Below, one piece after another: positions 51,646-60,559 of a stretch of DNA of 64,000 nucleotides. A program made the translations under genes and the position numbers. Numbering within the stretch: position 1 is the stretch's first letter; each line of letters opens with the position of its first letter. The notes under the pieces were generated by a model. It did not search any database. It saw nothing but the letters and a program-made list of their open reading frames with translations, and had not been told where the DNA came from. Source of the stretch: Mesorhizobium jarvisii (GTDB lineage Bacteria; Pseudomonadota; Alphaproteobacteria; Rhizobiales; Rhizobiaceae); assembly GCF_003601985.1 (NCBI RefSeq), contig NZ_QZXA01000004.1:1-64000 (forward strand), written 5' to 3'.

Positions 51646-52257
51646 ATGACAGTTGCTTGGACCCCGCACCGCTTCACCGGCGGCCTGCTTGCGCTCGATA
51701 CGGCGAACACCGTCGTGCTGCGCGGCGATCCGGAGCGCACGTTCGATCGTTTTGACGATCCGGCCGAAATCGCCCGCTTCGCCGACGCGGCCAGCGGCTT
51801 TCGCGCCGCCGAGCTTGGGGACCGGCGGCTGACCGTGTCCTCGCCGAGGGCAATCGCGCCTGTCGTGCTGTCGATCCGCGAGACGACAGACCGGCTGTTT
51901 CGCGGCGCGGTGTCGAATGGGTCAGTCGCCACCGCCGACCTGCCAGACTTCCTGCGTGCCTGCGCCGAGGGCCTGGCCGGCAGCCGGACCGAGATCGGCG
52001 CGCCGGGAAGGCCGTTCGGCGATCCGGCGGCGCCTATCGCCTTCGAGGCGGCGCTGGCGGTCTCGGCCCTTTCGCTGCTGCGCGACGACACGGTCGCGCG
52101 GCTCAGGATCTGCCCCAACTGCACCTGGCTGTTCGTCGACAGAAGCCGCAATTCCAGCCGGCTTTGGTGCGACATGGCGGTGTGCGGCAACCGGCAGAAG
52201 GCAAGTCGTCACTATCGCCGCCGCCGCATGGCGGCCCATGAGGTCAAGGATGCCTAG
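51646..52257 (+). CDS. CGNR zinc-finger transcriptional regulator
   Basis: A 203-residue protein of the CGNR (ABATE plus zinc finger) family. The N-terminal ABATE domain runs to about residue 155. The C-terminal zinc site is CPNC followed by CDMAVCGNRQKASRHYRRR, which gives the family its name and probably binds DNA. The start at 51646 is close behind the inverted repeat. Such regulators often sit beside transporter genes, and here it diverges from the LivH-like permease. It overlaps the next gene by 8 nt. Confidence 0.9.
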   Translation: MTVAWTPHRFTGGLLALDTANTVVLRGDPERTFDRFDDPAEIARFADAASGFRAAELGDRRLTVSSPRAIAPVVLSIRETTDRLFRGAVSNGSVATADLPDFLRACAEGLAGSRTEIGAPGRPFGDPAAPIAFEAALAVSALSLLRDDTVARLRICPNCTWLFVDRSRNSSRLWCDMAVCGNRQKASRHYRRRRMAAHEVKDA

Positions 52258-52783
52258 AGGATTTTCACGCGCGCTCGTTGCCGGCGCCATGTTGATTGCC
52301 GCAGCGACCCTCGGCGCCTGCCGCGACACCGGCGGCGAGGGCAAGCTGTTCGAGGTTTCCGGCAAGATATTTGTCTTCAACTACCGTCTCGCCAGGGCGA
52401 CCTATGTCGTGACGCTACGGCCCCTGCAGCCGATGGGCGAGGGTCAGGTGGCGGTTGCCAGCTTCCAGAATCCCGCCGGCGGTGCGCCCTTGGTGGTCGA
52501 GCAGAAGGTCTGGCCGAAGCTCGACAAGGTCAGCCTGGAGAGCCCGGCGCTGACCTGCATCGTCAAGAACAAGCCCTACGCCATCGCCATCAGCATCAAG
52601 GGCGCCGACGGCGCGGTCCTGCAGAAGATCGACACCACGCTGATGTCGACGGAAGACCAGTCGATCCTGCCCGACCGGCCGCTGGTCATGGACCAGCTCT
52701 ATACGCCCAATCCCGATCTCGCCGGCCATCCCGACGGCAAGCTGCCGGGCGAGCCGAAGCCAGACTGCTCGAAAGCCGGCTGA
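52250..52783 (+). CDS. YbaY-type lipoprotein
   Basis: A 177-residue lipoprotein. The leader is short and ends in the lipobox LGAC (Cys about residue 21 or so after an ATLGA stretch). The mature part is one YbaY-like beta domain (EVSGKIFVFNYRLARATYVV, then QVAVASF). Members of the family sit in the outer membrane and their role is poorly known. ATG at 52250 lies inside the CGNR gene, with AGGTCAAGG upstream; the overlap of 8 nt suggests one transcript. Confidence 0.8.
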   Translation: MPRGFSRALVAGAMLIAAATLGACRDTGGEGKLFEVSGKIFVFNYRLARATYVVTLRPLQPMGEGQVAVASFQNPAGGAPLVVEQKVWPKLDKVSLESPALTCIVKNKPYAIAISIKGADGAVLQKIDTTLMSTEDQSILPDRPLVMDQLYTPNPDLAGHPDGKLPGEPKPDCSKAG

Positions 52784-53002
52784 CACCTTCAGACGGTATC
52801 GATTCCGGCCGGAGTTTTCGTGCGCCGAGGCACTCTCGACGTGCGGTTTCGTGCGCGCTCCAGCACCCGCCGGACTGTTTGTTGCGCGTTGCCTGGCTCC
52901 TGCGATTTTGTTTGACCTCACTTGCAAGGGGAGAAAGGATGCGTCATCCGACCCCGACGTTGGCTGCCTGCTCCCGCGCGGCCTTCGCAGAGGAAATGCC
53001 TG

Positions 53003-56000
53003 ATGACGCTGCATGATGTCGCGCTCGACGACAAGTTCGACCTCGGGAAGGAGCGCATCTTCCTGTCCGGCGCGCAGGCGGTCATCCGCATGCTCCTGAT
53101 GCAGCGCGAGCGCGACCGCCGCGCTGGCCTGAACACCGCCGGTTTCGTCTCCGGCTATCGCGGCTCACCGCTCGGCGGCCTCGACATGCAGCTGTGGAAG
53201 GCCAAGAAGCAGCTCGCCGGGGCCGACATCGTCTTCCAGCCCGGCCTCAACGAGGAGCTTGCCGCCACCGCCTGCTGGGGATCGCAGCAGACGGAACTCC
53301 TGGGTGAGGGCACCCATGATGGTGTCTTTTCCGTCTGGTACGGCAAGGGTCCGGGCGTCGATCGTTCGGGAGACGTGTTCCGCCACGCCAATCTCGCCGG
53401 CTCATCCAAGCATGGCGGCGTGCTTGCCCTGATGGGCGACGATCACATGGCCGAATCCTCGACCAATGCGCATGCCACCGAATTCCTCTTCGTCGACACC
53501 ATGGTGCCGATCCTCAATCCGGCTGGTGTCCAGGAGATCATCGACTACGGTCTGTACGGCTTTGCGATGTCGCGTTTTGCCGGCACCTGGGCGGCGATCA
53601 AATGCGTCAAGGACAATATCGAATCGACGGCCTCGGTCGATGCCTCGCTCGAGCGCTTGAACATCGTCGTGCCGGAATTCGACATGCCGCCGGGCGGCCT
53701 CAACATCCGCCACGAGATCGACATGCTGGGCCAGGAGGAGCGGCTGCACGAATACAAGCGTGCCGCAGCCTCCGCCTTCATCCATGCCAACGGGCTGAAC
53801 CGCATCGTCTATTCGGGCGGCCGCAACCCCAAGCTCGGCATCATCACGCTGGGCAAGAGCTATCTCGATGTCCGCCAGGCGCTGGAGGACATCGGCATCG
53901 ACGAGGCGGCCGCCAACCGCATCGGCATCAGGCTGTTCAAGGTCGGCTGCCCCTGGCCGCTCGACCTGCAGCACATCGCCGACTTTGCCCGCGGCCTCGA
54001 CACCATCGTCGTCGTCGAGGAGAAGCGTTCGCTGATCGAGGTGCAGCTGCGCGAAAGCCTCTATGGCACTGCCTCGCAGCCGGTCATCGTCGGCAAGAAG
54101 GACGAGCGCGGCGATTGGCTGTTTCCGGCCAAGGGCGCGCTTGATCCCAACGAGATCGCCATTGCCCTTGGCGAGAGGATCGTCAAGACCATCGGCCCGT
54201 CGGAGGAGATCTCGGCGCGGGTCGGCAAGCTGCGCCAGTTCCAGGCGATGCTGGCCGATGCCACCGACATCGGTTCGCGCACGCCCTTCTTCTGTTCCGG
54301 CTGTCCGCACAATTCCTCGACCAAGGTGCCGGACGGTTCGATCGCCGCCGCCGGCATCGGCTGCCATTTCATGGCGCTTTGGATGGATCGCAACACGCTG
54401 GGCTTCACGGCCATGGGCGGCGAGGGCGCGCAATGGGTCGGCCAGGCGCCGTTCTCGAAGCGCGGGCACATCTTCCAGAATCTCGGCGACGGCACCTACA
54501 ATCATTCCGGCACGCTGGCGATCCGCTTCGCTTTGTCGAGCGAGGCCAACATCACCTACAAGATCCTCTACAACGACGCCGTGGCCATGACCGGCGGCCA
54601 GCCGCATGAGGGCGGCCTGACGGTCGACATGATCGCCAGGCAGGTGCGGGCCGAAGGCGTCGACCGCATCGCCATCGTCACCGACGAGCCGGACAAATAC
54701 GCCGGCAAGGCCGAATTTCCGGCCGGCGCCACCATCCATCACCGCGACGACCTCGATCTCGTCCAGCGCGAGCTGCGCGACGTCAAGGGCGTCTCGATCC
54801 TGCTCTACGACCAGACCTGTGCCGCCGAAAAACGCCGGCGGCGCAAGCGCGGCACCTTTCCCGATCCCGACAAGCGCGTCTTCATCAACGAACTGGTCTG
54901 CGAAGGCTGTGGCGATTGCGGCGTGCAGTCGAACTGCGTCTCGATCCAGCCGGTCGAGACCGAATTCGGCCGCAAGCGCAAGATCGACCAGTCGAGCTGC
55001 AACAAGGACTTCTCCTGCGTCAACGGCTTCTGCCCGTCCTTCGTCACCGTGCACGGCGCCAAGATCCGCAAGGCCGAGGGCCTTGCCGGCAAGACCGATC
55101 CGCTTGACGGCGTCCCGACACCGGCCGAATTCCCGCTGGGCGCCGAGGGCTGGGCGGCGATCATCGACGGCGTCGGCGGCACCGGCGTCGTCACCGTTGG
55201 TGCCGTGCTCGGCATGGCGGCCCATCTCGAGGACAAGGGCTGCGGCATGATCGACATGGCTGGCCTCGCCCAGAAGGGCGGCTCGGTATTCACCCATGTC
55301 CGCATCGCCTGCACGCCGGACGACATCCATGCCATCCGCGTCTCGGCTGGTAAGGCCGACCTCGTGCTTGGTTGCGACCTCGTCGTGTCGGGTGCCAAGA
55401 AGGTGCTTACCGCAGTGCGCGAGGGCCATACGATCTTCCTTGCCAACACCGCCGAGATCATGCCCGGCGAGTTTGCCCGCTCGGCGGATTTCTCCTTGCC
55501 GATCGAGCGCCTGAAGAAGGCGATCCGCACCGCCGCCGGCGACGACAAGGCGCATTTCTTCGATGCCACCCGCACCGCCACGGCGCTGTTCGGCAATTCG
55601 CTCGGCGCCAACATGTTCATGCTCGGCTTTGCTTTCCAGCATGGCGGCCTGCCGCTGTCGGCGGAGGCTGTCGAGAGGGCGATCGAGCTCAACGGCGAAG
55701 CGGTGGCGATGAACATCGCCGCCTTCCGCTGGGGCCGCCGCGCGGCGCACCAGCCGGATTTCGTGCGTGGCCTCGTCGCCCAGCCAGGCAAGGCAGGAGA
55801 GGCGGCCCCGGTCGCGCAGACGCTGGACGAGATCATTGCCCGCCGTGTCGCCTTCCTGACCGCCTACCAGAACACCGCCTATGGCAAGCGCTATGCCGAC
55901 AGGCTGGCGCTGCTGCGCGCCGCCGAGGCCAGGGCCGTGCCAGGCTCGACCGCCGTGACCGAGGCAGCGGCCAGGAACCTGTTCAAGCTGATGGCGATCA

Positions 56001-56482
56001 AGGACGAGTACGAGGTGGCGCGGCTCTACACCGACGGCTCCTTCGCCGCGGAGTTAGGCAAGCAGTTCCAGAGCTATGAAAAACTCGAATTCCACCTCGC
56101 CCCGCCGATCATGGGCCGTCGCGGCAATGACGGCAGACCGAGGAAGTCGAGCTTTGGCCCCTGGATGATGAAGGGTTTCCGGCTGCTGGCGGTGCTGAAG
56201 GGCCTGCGCGGCACCGCTTTCGACCTGTTCGGCTATACCGCCGAAAGGCGCATGGAACGGCAGCTTCTGGCGCAATATGAGGGCGATCTTGAGCTCGTCG
56301 CCAGGTCGCTGGCGCCTGATAAGGCCGAGGCGGCGGTCGCTCTGGTTTCGGTTCCCGCGCTCATCCGTGGTTATGGCCATGTCCGGCAGGCCAGCGCGGA
56401 AAAGGCCGCGGGCGAGCGTCGAAGACTGGTCGAGCGCCTGTCTAGCCCGCCGACGCGGGCGGAACTCCAGGCCGCCGAGTGA
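53003..56482 (+). CDS. Indolepyruvate ferredoxin oxidoreductase-family fusion (IorA-IorB-like)
   Basis: An 1159-residue cytoplasmic 2-oxoacid oxidoreductase made of fused alpha and beta parts. It begins with a pyrimidine-binding region (NTAGFVSGYRGSPLGGLDMQ), then the TPP domain with FCSGCPHNSSTKVPDG. An iron-sulfur region follows with CEGCGDCGVQSNC and further Cys in SSCNKDFSCVNGFC. The POR gamma domain follows (VGGTGVVTVGAVLG). It decarboxylates aryl or branched 2-oxoacids such as indolepyruvate, giving acyl-CoA and reduced ferredoxin. The ATG at 53003 has AGAGGAAA upstream. No partner gene is adjacent, so it is monocistronic. Confidence 0.92.
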   Translation: MTLHDVALDDKFDLGKERIFLSGAQAVIRMLLMQRERDRRAGLNTAGFVSGYRGSPLGGLDMQLWKAKKQLAGADIVFQPGLNEELAATACWGSQQTELLGEGTHDGVFSVWYGKGPGVDRSGDVFRHANLAGSSKHGGVLALMGDDHMAESSTNAHATEFLFVDTMVPILNPAGVQEIIDYGLYGFAMSRFAGTWAAIKCVKDNIESTASVDASLERLNIVVPEFDMPPGGLNIRHEIDMLGQEERLHEYKRAAASAFIHANGLNRIVYSGGRNPKLGIITLGKSYLDVRQALEDIGIDEAAANRIGIRLFKVGCPWPLDLQHIADFARGLDTIVVVEEKRSLIEVQLRESLYGTASQPVIVGKKDERGDWLFPAKGALDPNEIAIALGERIVKTIGPSEEISARVGKLRQFQAMLADATDIGSRTPFFCSGCPHNSSTKVPDGSIAAAGIGCHFMALWMDRNTLGFTAMGGEGAQWVGQAPFSKRGHIFQNLGDGTYNHSGTLAIRFALSSEANITYKILYNDAVAMTGGQPHEGGLTVDMIARQVRAEGVDRIAIVTDEPDKYAGKAEFPAGATIHHRDDLDLVQRELRDVKGVSILLYDQTCAAEKRRRRKRGTFPDPDKRVFINELVCEGCGDCGVQSNCVSIQPVETEFGRKRKIDQSSCNKDFSCVNGFCPSFVTVHGAKIRKAEGLAGKTDPLDGVPTPAEFPLGAEGWAAIIDGVGGTGVVTVGAVLGMAAHLEDKGCGMIDMAGLAQKGGSVFTHVRIACTPDDIHAIRVSAGKADLVLGCDLVVSGAKKVLTAVREGHTIFLANTAEIMPGEFARSADFSLPIERLKKAIRTAAGDDKAHFFDATRTATALFGNSLGANMFMLGFAFQHGGLPLSAEAVERAIELNGEAVAMNIAAFRWGRRAAHQPDFVRGLVAQPGKAGEAAPVAQTLDEIIARRVAFLTAYQNTAYGKRYADRLALLRAAEARAVPGSTAVTEAAARNLFKLMAIKDEYEVARLYTDGSFAAELGKQFQSYEKLEFHLAPPIMGRRGNDGRPRKSSFGPWMMKGFRLLAVLKGLRGTAFDLFGYTAERRMERQLLAQYEGDLELVARSLAPDKAEAAVALVSVPALIRGYGHVRQASAEKAAGERRRLVERLSSPPTRAELQAAE

Positions 56483-56573
56483 TCCAAAAAGCCTCTGAAA
56501 TCAGGCATTTCAAGCCAAGCTAAAGGTTTTTTAATGGGACTATGCCAAGGCTGGGGCTCATTGGGCGCCAGTA

Positions 56574-58889
56574 ATGGGCAAAACAAAAGCCGATAACATC
56601 CCCGTGGATGTTTATATCCAGTTTGTGCGCTCGTTGTTCGACAACGCGCACATGCTGATAATCGGCGCGCTTTGTCACGCTGTCATCAGCCTCATGGTTT
56701 ACTGGCGCAATGGCCAGCCGGTTTTTCTGGCTCTGGCGGGCGCGCTGCTTGGCATCGGCGTCTGGCGTTACTTCAGCCTGCGGCGGTTCCACCGCTCGGG
56801 CGGCGAAATGCACGACGCCGCCGATGCAAAGAAGTGGGAGCGCGAATACATCCTGAAGGGCAGCCTTCAAGGGTTGTTGCTGGGGTTCTTTTGCTTCATC
56901 TCCATCTATGTCTACTCCGATTCCTATGCAGAGATCGGAGCGCTGTCGGTAACGATGGCTTCGTTGGTGACCGTCGTCGGCCGAAATTACGGGTCGCCGC
57001 GCATGGTGATGATCTTCGCGGTTACCTTTGTCGGGCCGATCGCCGCGGCGCTCATCCTCAGGTTCGACATCCCCTATGTCGTGCTGGGCCTGCTGATCAT
57101 TCCCTTCATGTTTATCATCAAGGGCAGTGCCGACCACGTCCGCAACGTGTTGTTTTCGGCAGTCGTTGGACACAAGCAGGCGCGACAGATCGCGCAGCGG
57201 TTCAACCGCGCCCTCAACACCATGTCGCATGGTCTGGTGATGCTCGGCCCCGACGGCAAGGTGGTCGTCGGCAACGCTGAAGCCGCCCGTCTGATGTCAC
57301 TAAGGTCGCCGGACCAACTGCTCGGACGGTCGATCCATTCGCTGTTGCTGCGCGGCGTCGCCGGCGGCATGCTGGCACCGAAGGATTGCCGCTACGTCGA
57401 GGCGCAACTGACGCGCGCGCTGCGCGAGGGACGTGACCGCAAGGTGCTTGTCTCCTTCTCCAACGGGCAGCACTACGAATTCTCCGCTCGCGAAGGCAAC
57501 CAGGAATTGGGTGTCATCACCTTTGAAGACGTCACGGCTCGTGTCGAGGCGGAGGAAAAGATCCGTTTCATGGCGCGCTACGACAACCTCACCGGTCTGC
57601 CGAACCGTGCTTATTTCCATGAACTGGTCGGCGAGCTGATGGCTTCCGGAGAGCGCGACCGGCTGTGCGGCCTGGCCGTGCTCGACCTCGACGATTTCAA
57701 GAGCGTCAATGACACGCTCGGCCATCCGATCGGCGACGGGTTGATCTACGCGGTCGCCGAGCGTCTCGCCGCCGTTGCCGGGCAAGGCATCACCGTCAGC
57801 CGTTTCGGCGGCGACGAATTCATGGTCTTCTTCGACCGCATCGAGGATGAGAGCCATCTGACCATGCAGATCGACGAGATCTTCGCGGCATTGCAGGGCG
57901 AGGTGGACGTCGCCGGGCATGGATTGCGGATCCAGGCCAGCGCCGGCGCGGTTCTGTCCAAGGTCGCGGAAACCGATGTCGACGCCATGATCGTCAAGGC
58001 AGACCTCGCGCTCTACAAGGCCAAGGAGCTTGGTAAGAACGGCTGGCGGCTGTTCGAGGCGGCAATGGACGCCGCGTTCCGCAACCGGCAGCTGATGAAG
58101 GCGGATCTTCGCAGCGCGGTGGAAAGCAGGAGCCTGCGGGTCGTCTACCAGCCGATCGTGGCGATGGACACCATGCGCATCGCCAGCTGCGAGGCGCTGT
58201 GCCGCTGGGACCATCCCGATCTCGGACCGATTTCACCCGGCGTCTTCATCCCGCTGGCCGAGGAGATGGGCATCATTTCAGAGATCAGCGCCTTTGTGCT
58301 TCAGGCCGCCTGCCTCGAATGCGCCAAATGGCCCGACCAGACCAGCGTCTCGGTCAATCTGTCCGCCAGGGACTTCCGCAATGGCGACGTCATCCGGAAG
58401 GTTCGCGAAGCGCTGGAGGTTTCCGGGCTGGCGGCCAACCGCCTTGAGATCGAAGTCACCGAAACCGCACTGCTGGATGACAAGTCGCAGACCCGCCAAT
58501 ACATCGAGGAACTGAAGCAGCTTGGCGTGCGCATTGCCCTTGATGATTTCGGCACCGGCTATTCGAGCCTGAGCTATCTCCACAAGCTGCCCCTCGACAA
58601 GATCAAGATCGACCGCTCCTTCGTGATGGACGTCACCCAGAATCCGCGCTCGCTGGAGCTGCTGAAGGGCGTCGTCGACCTGGCCCGTATCCTGGGACTC
58701 ATAGTCACTATCGAAGGCGTCGAAACATTTGAGCAGCTCAAGGTCCTGCTGCATTCGGTGAAGCCGGATCTTGTCCAGGGCTTCCTGTTCGGCGCAGCAC
58801 TCAGCGCGTCGGGCATCGAAACCATGTCCAACGTGACCTGGCCTTTCGCCGCGGAATTGCAGCCGGTTGCAAGGCGCGTCGCCACCTGA
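56574..58889 (+). CDS. GGDEF-EAL c-di-GMP enzyme with membrane and PAS domains
   Basis: A 771-residue inner-membrane signalling protein. Six or so helices occupy residues 25-185, then a PAS-like domain (about 200-320, HGLVMLGPDGKVVVGN). The GGDEF domain has RFGGDEFMVF with all active-site residues. The EAL domain has CEALCRW, SVNLSARD, EVTETALLDD, LDDFGTGYSSL, KIDRSFV and IEGVET, so the catalytic set looks complete. It could therefore both make and degrade c-di-GMP. The gene is followed by a 148-nt gap with a dyad, then the FeeM-type gene. The start at 56574 has no strong ribosome site. Confidence 0.93.
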   Translation: MGKTKADNIPVDVYIQFVRSLFDNAHMLIIGALCHAVISLMVYWRNGQPVFLALAGALLGIGVWRYFSLRRFHRSGGEMHDAADAKKWEREYILKGSLQGLLLGFFCFISIYVYSDSYAEIGALSVTMASLVTVVGRNYGSPRMVMIFAVTFVGPIAAALILRFDIPYVVLGLLIIPFMFIIKGSADHVRNVLFSAVVGHKQARQIAQRFNRALNTMSHGLVMLGPDGKVVVGNAEAARLMSLRSPDQLLGRSIHSLLLRGVAGGMLAPKDCRYVEAQLTRALREGRDRKVLVSFSNGQHYEFSAREGNQELGVITFEDVTARVEAEEKIRFMARYDNLTGLPNRAYFHELVGELMASGERDRLCGLAVLDLDDFKSVNDTLGHPIGDGLIYAVAERLAAVAGQGITVSRFGGDEFMVFFDRIEDESHLTMQIDEIFAALQGEVDVAGHGLRIQASAGAVLSKVAETDVDAMIVKADLALYKAKELGKNGWRLFEAAMDAAFRNRQLMKADLRSAVESRSLRVVYQPIVAMDTMRIASCEALCRWDHPDLGPISPGVFIPLAEEMGIISEISAFVLQAACLECAKWPDQTSVSVNLSARDFRNGDVIRKVREALEVSGLAANRLEIEVTETALLDDKSQTRQYIEELKQLGVRIALDDFGTGYSSLSYLHKLPLDKIKIDRSFVMDVTQNPRSLELLKGVVDLARILGLIVTIEGVETFEQLKVLLHSVKPDLVQGFLFGAALSASGIETMSNVTWPFAAELQPVARRVAT

Positions 58890-58930
58890 AATCAGCCGTC
58901 GAATTGCCCAAAGCGCCGCTGCGCCCGCAA

Positions 58931-58962
58931 TTTACCATTTGTTAACGTTAATTTAGGGTAAA
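58931..58962. promoter_or_regulatory. Concentric 32-bp dyad upstream of the FeeM-type gene
   Basis: TTTACC (58931-58936) and GGTAAA (58957-58962) are inverted arms centred on the same point as the perfect palindrome TTAACGTTAA (58942-58951). The 5-bp spacers on each side are not symmetric. The dyad lies about 75-107 nt before the ATG at 59038, so it is well placed for an operator or a response-regulator site. It also contains one CtrA-like TTAA half. Confidence 0.6.
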
Positions 58963-59037
58963 CGCAAAAGCTGGCAATTTTGCTTCTTGTTCCTCCAGCG
59001 CTTCGCTATTGTCGTTGTGTGGCGGTGCGAGGACAAA

Positions 59038-59805
59038 ATGGAAAACAAGGTATTGGGTACGCCGCTGGCGGCTGCGACCAGCGATAAGCATCGCCCGTCA
59101 GTGTTCTCGGATCACGTCATGGATGTTCTGGAGCACGTGGAATATCGGCTCTGCGATGGCGCCGAGGACCTCGAGGCGATCTACAGGCTCCGCTACAACT
59201 CCTACCTTCACGCCGGCATGGTGAAGCCGATGGCTTCCCGCATGGTGAAGGACAGTTTCGACGATCTGCCCAATTCCTATCGCTTTGGCGTGTTCTTCGA
59301 CGGTGTGCTCGTCAGCACCATCAGGCTCCATTATGCCAGCGCGAGATACCCTGTTTCACCCAGTACCGATGTTTTCGGCGACGTGCTGGCGCGGCGTCTG
59401 GCGGCCGGTGAGACTTTCGTCGATCCAAGCCGGTTCGCGGCCGATCTCGAATGGTCGAGCAGCCTGCGGGTGCTGCCATACATTACGCTCAGGCTGGCGG
59501 TGGTTGCCTGCAGTCACTTCAAGCCGACTTATTGCCTGACGGCGATCAAGGAAGAACATTCCGCTTTCTATCACCGCATCTTCAGGTCGGAGCAGGCGGT
59601 ACCCCCGCGAAACTACCCCGGGCTTACCGTTCCCGTGCATCTGTACCAGTCGAAATGCTCCGAAAACATGCAGGCGACGCTGGATCGCTTCCCGTTCTTC
59701 AACTCGACGACGTTCGAGCAACGCATGCTTTTCCAACGCCCCAACAGGGGTGAACTGGCGCCGTTGACCATCCTGCCCACCGCCAAATATTTCGAAGCGG
59801 CCTAA
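59038..59805 (+). CDS. FeeM-type N-acyl amino acid synthase
   Basis: A 255-residue protein of the GNAT-like acyltransferase fold found in LuxI-type and FeeM enzymes. The block EDLEAIYRLRYNSYLHAG at about residue 40 is the conserved RLRY acyl-binding region; a VDPSRFAAD segment follows near residue 130. FeeM makes long-chain N-acyl tyrosines or phenols, whereas LuxI makes acyl-homoserine lactones. This one looks like FeeM because the LuxI-type ERFD motif is absent. The ATG at 59038 has GAGGA five bases upstream. It lies downstream of the GGDEF-EAL gene, possibly under the dyad. Confidence 0.82.
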   Translation: MENKVLGTPLAAATSDKHRPSVFSDHVMDVLEHVEYRLCDGAEDLEAIYRLRYNSYLHAGMVKPMASRMVKDSFDDLPNSYRFGVFFDGVLVSTIRLHYASARYPVSPSTDVFGDVLARRLAAGETFVDPSRFAADLEWSSSLRVLPYITLRLAVVACSHFKPTYCLTAIKEEHSAFYHRIFRSEQAVPPRNYPGLTVPVHLYQSKCSENMQATLDRFPFFNSTTFEQRMLFQRPNRGELAPLTILPTAKYFEAA

Positions 59806-59935
59806 GCGCACGCGGCCCAAGGGCCTCATGTCTCGTCATTGGGTAACGATGCATCCCGATGGAGCTTTCCAGGCCTGACGGCGTTATCAGTGGCAGCATC
59901 AGCCGATGCCATCGCCTCTGGAAAGGACCCCCGAC

Positions 59936-60085
59936 ATGCATATTTCCCAGCTTGCGCTCACGCCGCTTATCTCGCTGATCGCCGGTGTGCTGATCCTGAT
60001 CATGCCACGGCTGCTGAACTACATCGTCGCGCTCTATCTGATCGTCGTCGGGCTGCTCGGGCTTTTCCCGCACCTCGCTGGCTGA
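59936..60085 (+). CDS. DUF3096 small membrane protein (49 aa)
   Basis: A 49-residue open frame that starts at ATG 59936, ends with TGA at 60083-60085 and has AAGGA upstream. The sequence LISLIAGVLILIMPRLLNYI and the following LIVVGLLGL give two short membrane helices, the pattern of DUF3096. Its function is not known. It stands alone in the gap between the FeeM-type gene and the oxidase subunit gene. Confidence 0.82.
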   Translation: MHISQLALTPLISLIAGVLILIMPRLLNYIVALYLIVVGLLGLFPHLAG

Positions 60086-60249
60086 GCGCCGCCGAGCTGC
60101 CCTGCCGCAACAGCCACCCTTCGCCGAACCGGTCGGCGGTTTCAATTTTCCCTTGAGGCAGTTGTCGGCTCCAATGCGGCAATAGCGCCATTGCTCTCGG
60201 GCCGGCTTTTCGCTATGTGCCTGAAAGATGTCTTCGAAGGGGTATTCCT

Positions 60250-60474
60250 ATGGCTGATCACTCGCCGACCGGTCCTGTCGAACTGGGCGCGAAGATGGAC
60301 TATGCCGAGCATGACCGCACCTATGCGGGCTTTCTCGCTCTGGCCAAATATGGATCGCTTTTCTGCGGCGCGCTGCTTATCGCGATGGCCTTCGGTTTCT
60401 TCGCGGGCGGTTTCTTCTCGGCACTTATCCTGTTCGCCTTGATCATGGCCGCCGGCGCCTTCATTCTGCGATAG
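60250..60474 (+). CDS. aa3-type cytochrome c oxidase subunit IV-like protein
   Basis: A 74-residue protein of the small aa3 oxidase subunit IV family: a soluble N-terminus with AEHDRTYAGFL, then one long or two short membrane helices. The ATG at 60250 follows AAGGGG; the longer frame upstream is not coding-like. In many Rhizobiales a gene of this kind sits just ahead of pntA. The gap to pntAA is 85 nt. It may stabilise the oxidase assembly, though the oxidase genes are elsewhere. Confidence 0.85.
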   Translation: MADHSPTGPVELGAKMDYAEHDRTYAGFLALAKYGSLFCGALLIAMAFGFFAGGFFSALILFALIMAAGAFILR

Positions 60475-60559
60475 ACCTTCCAAAACCCAGTTGCCATTGA
60501 CCTCGCCGGATATTCCGGCCGACTTTGCGCAAACAGGTTCCAGCCGAAAGGATCATGCG

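Noticed and set aside
52919..52945. A second copy of the hairpin repeat (GCAAGGGGAGAA followed by AGG) near 52925
   Set aside because: Only one arm resembles the repeat at 320-342 and the inverted arm is missing, so it does not count as a copy.
53402..55750. A 782-codon minus-strand open frame opposite the 2-oxoacid oxidoreductase
   Set aside because: The plus-strand protein has TPP and Fe-S motifs through this whole region, so the minus frame is a shadow.
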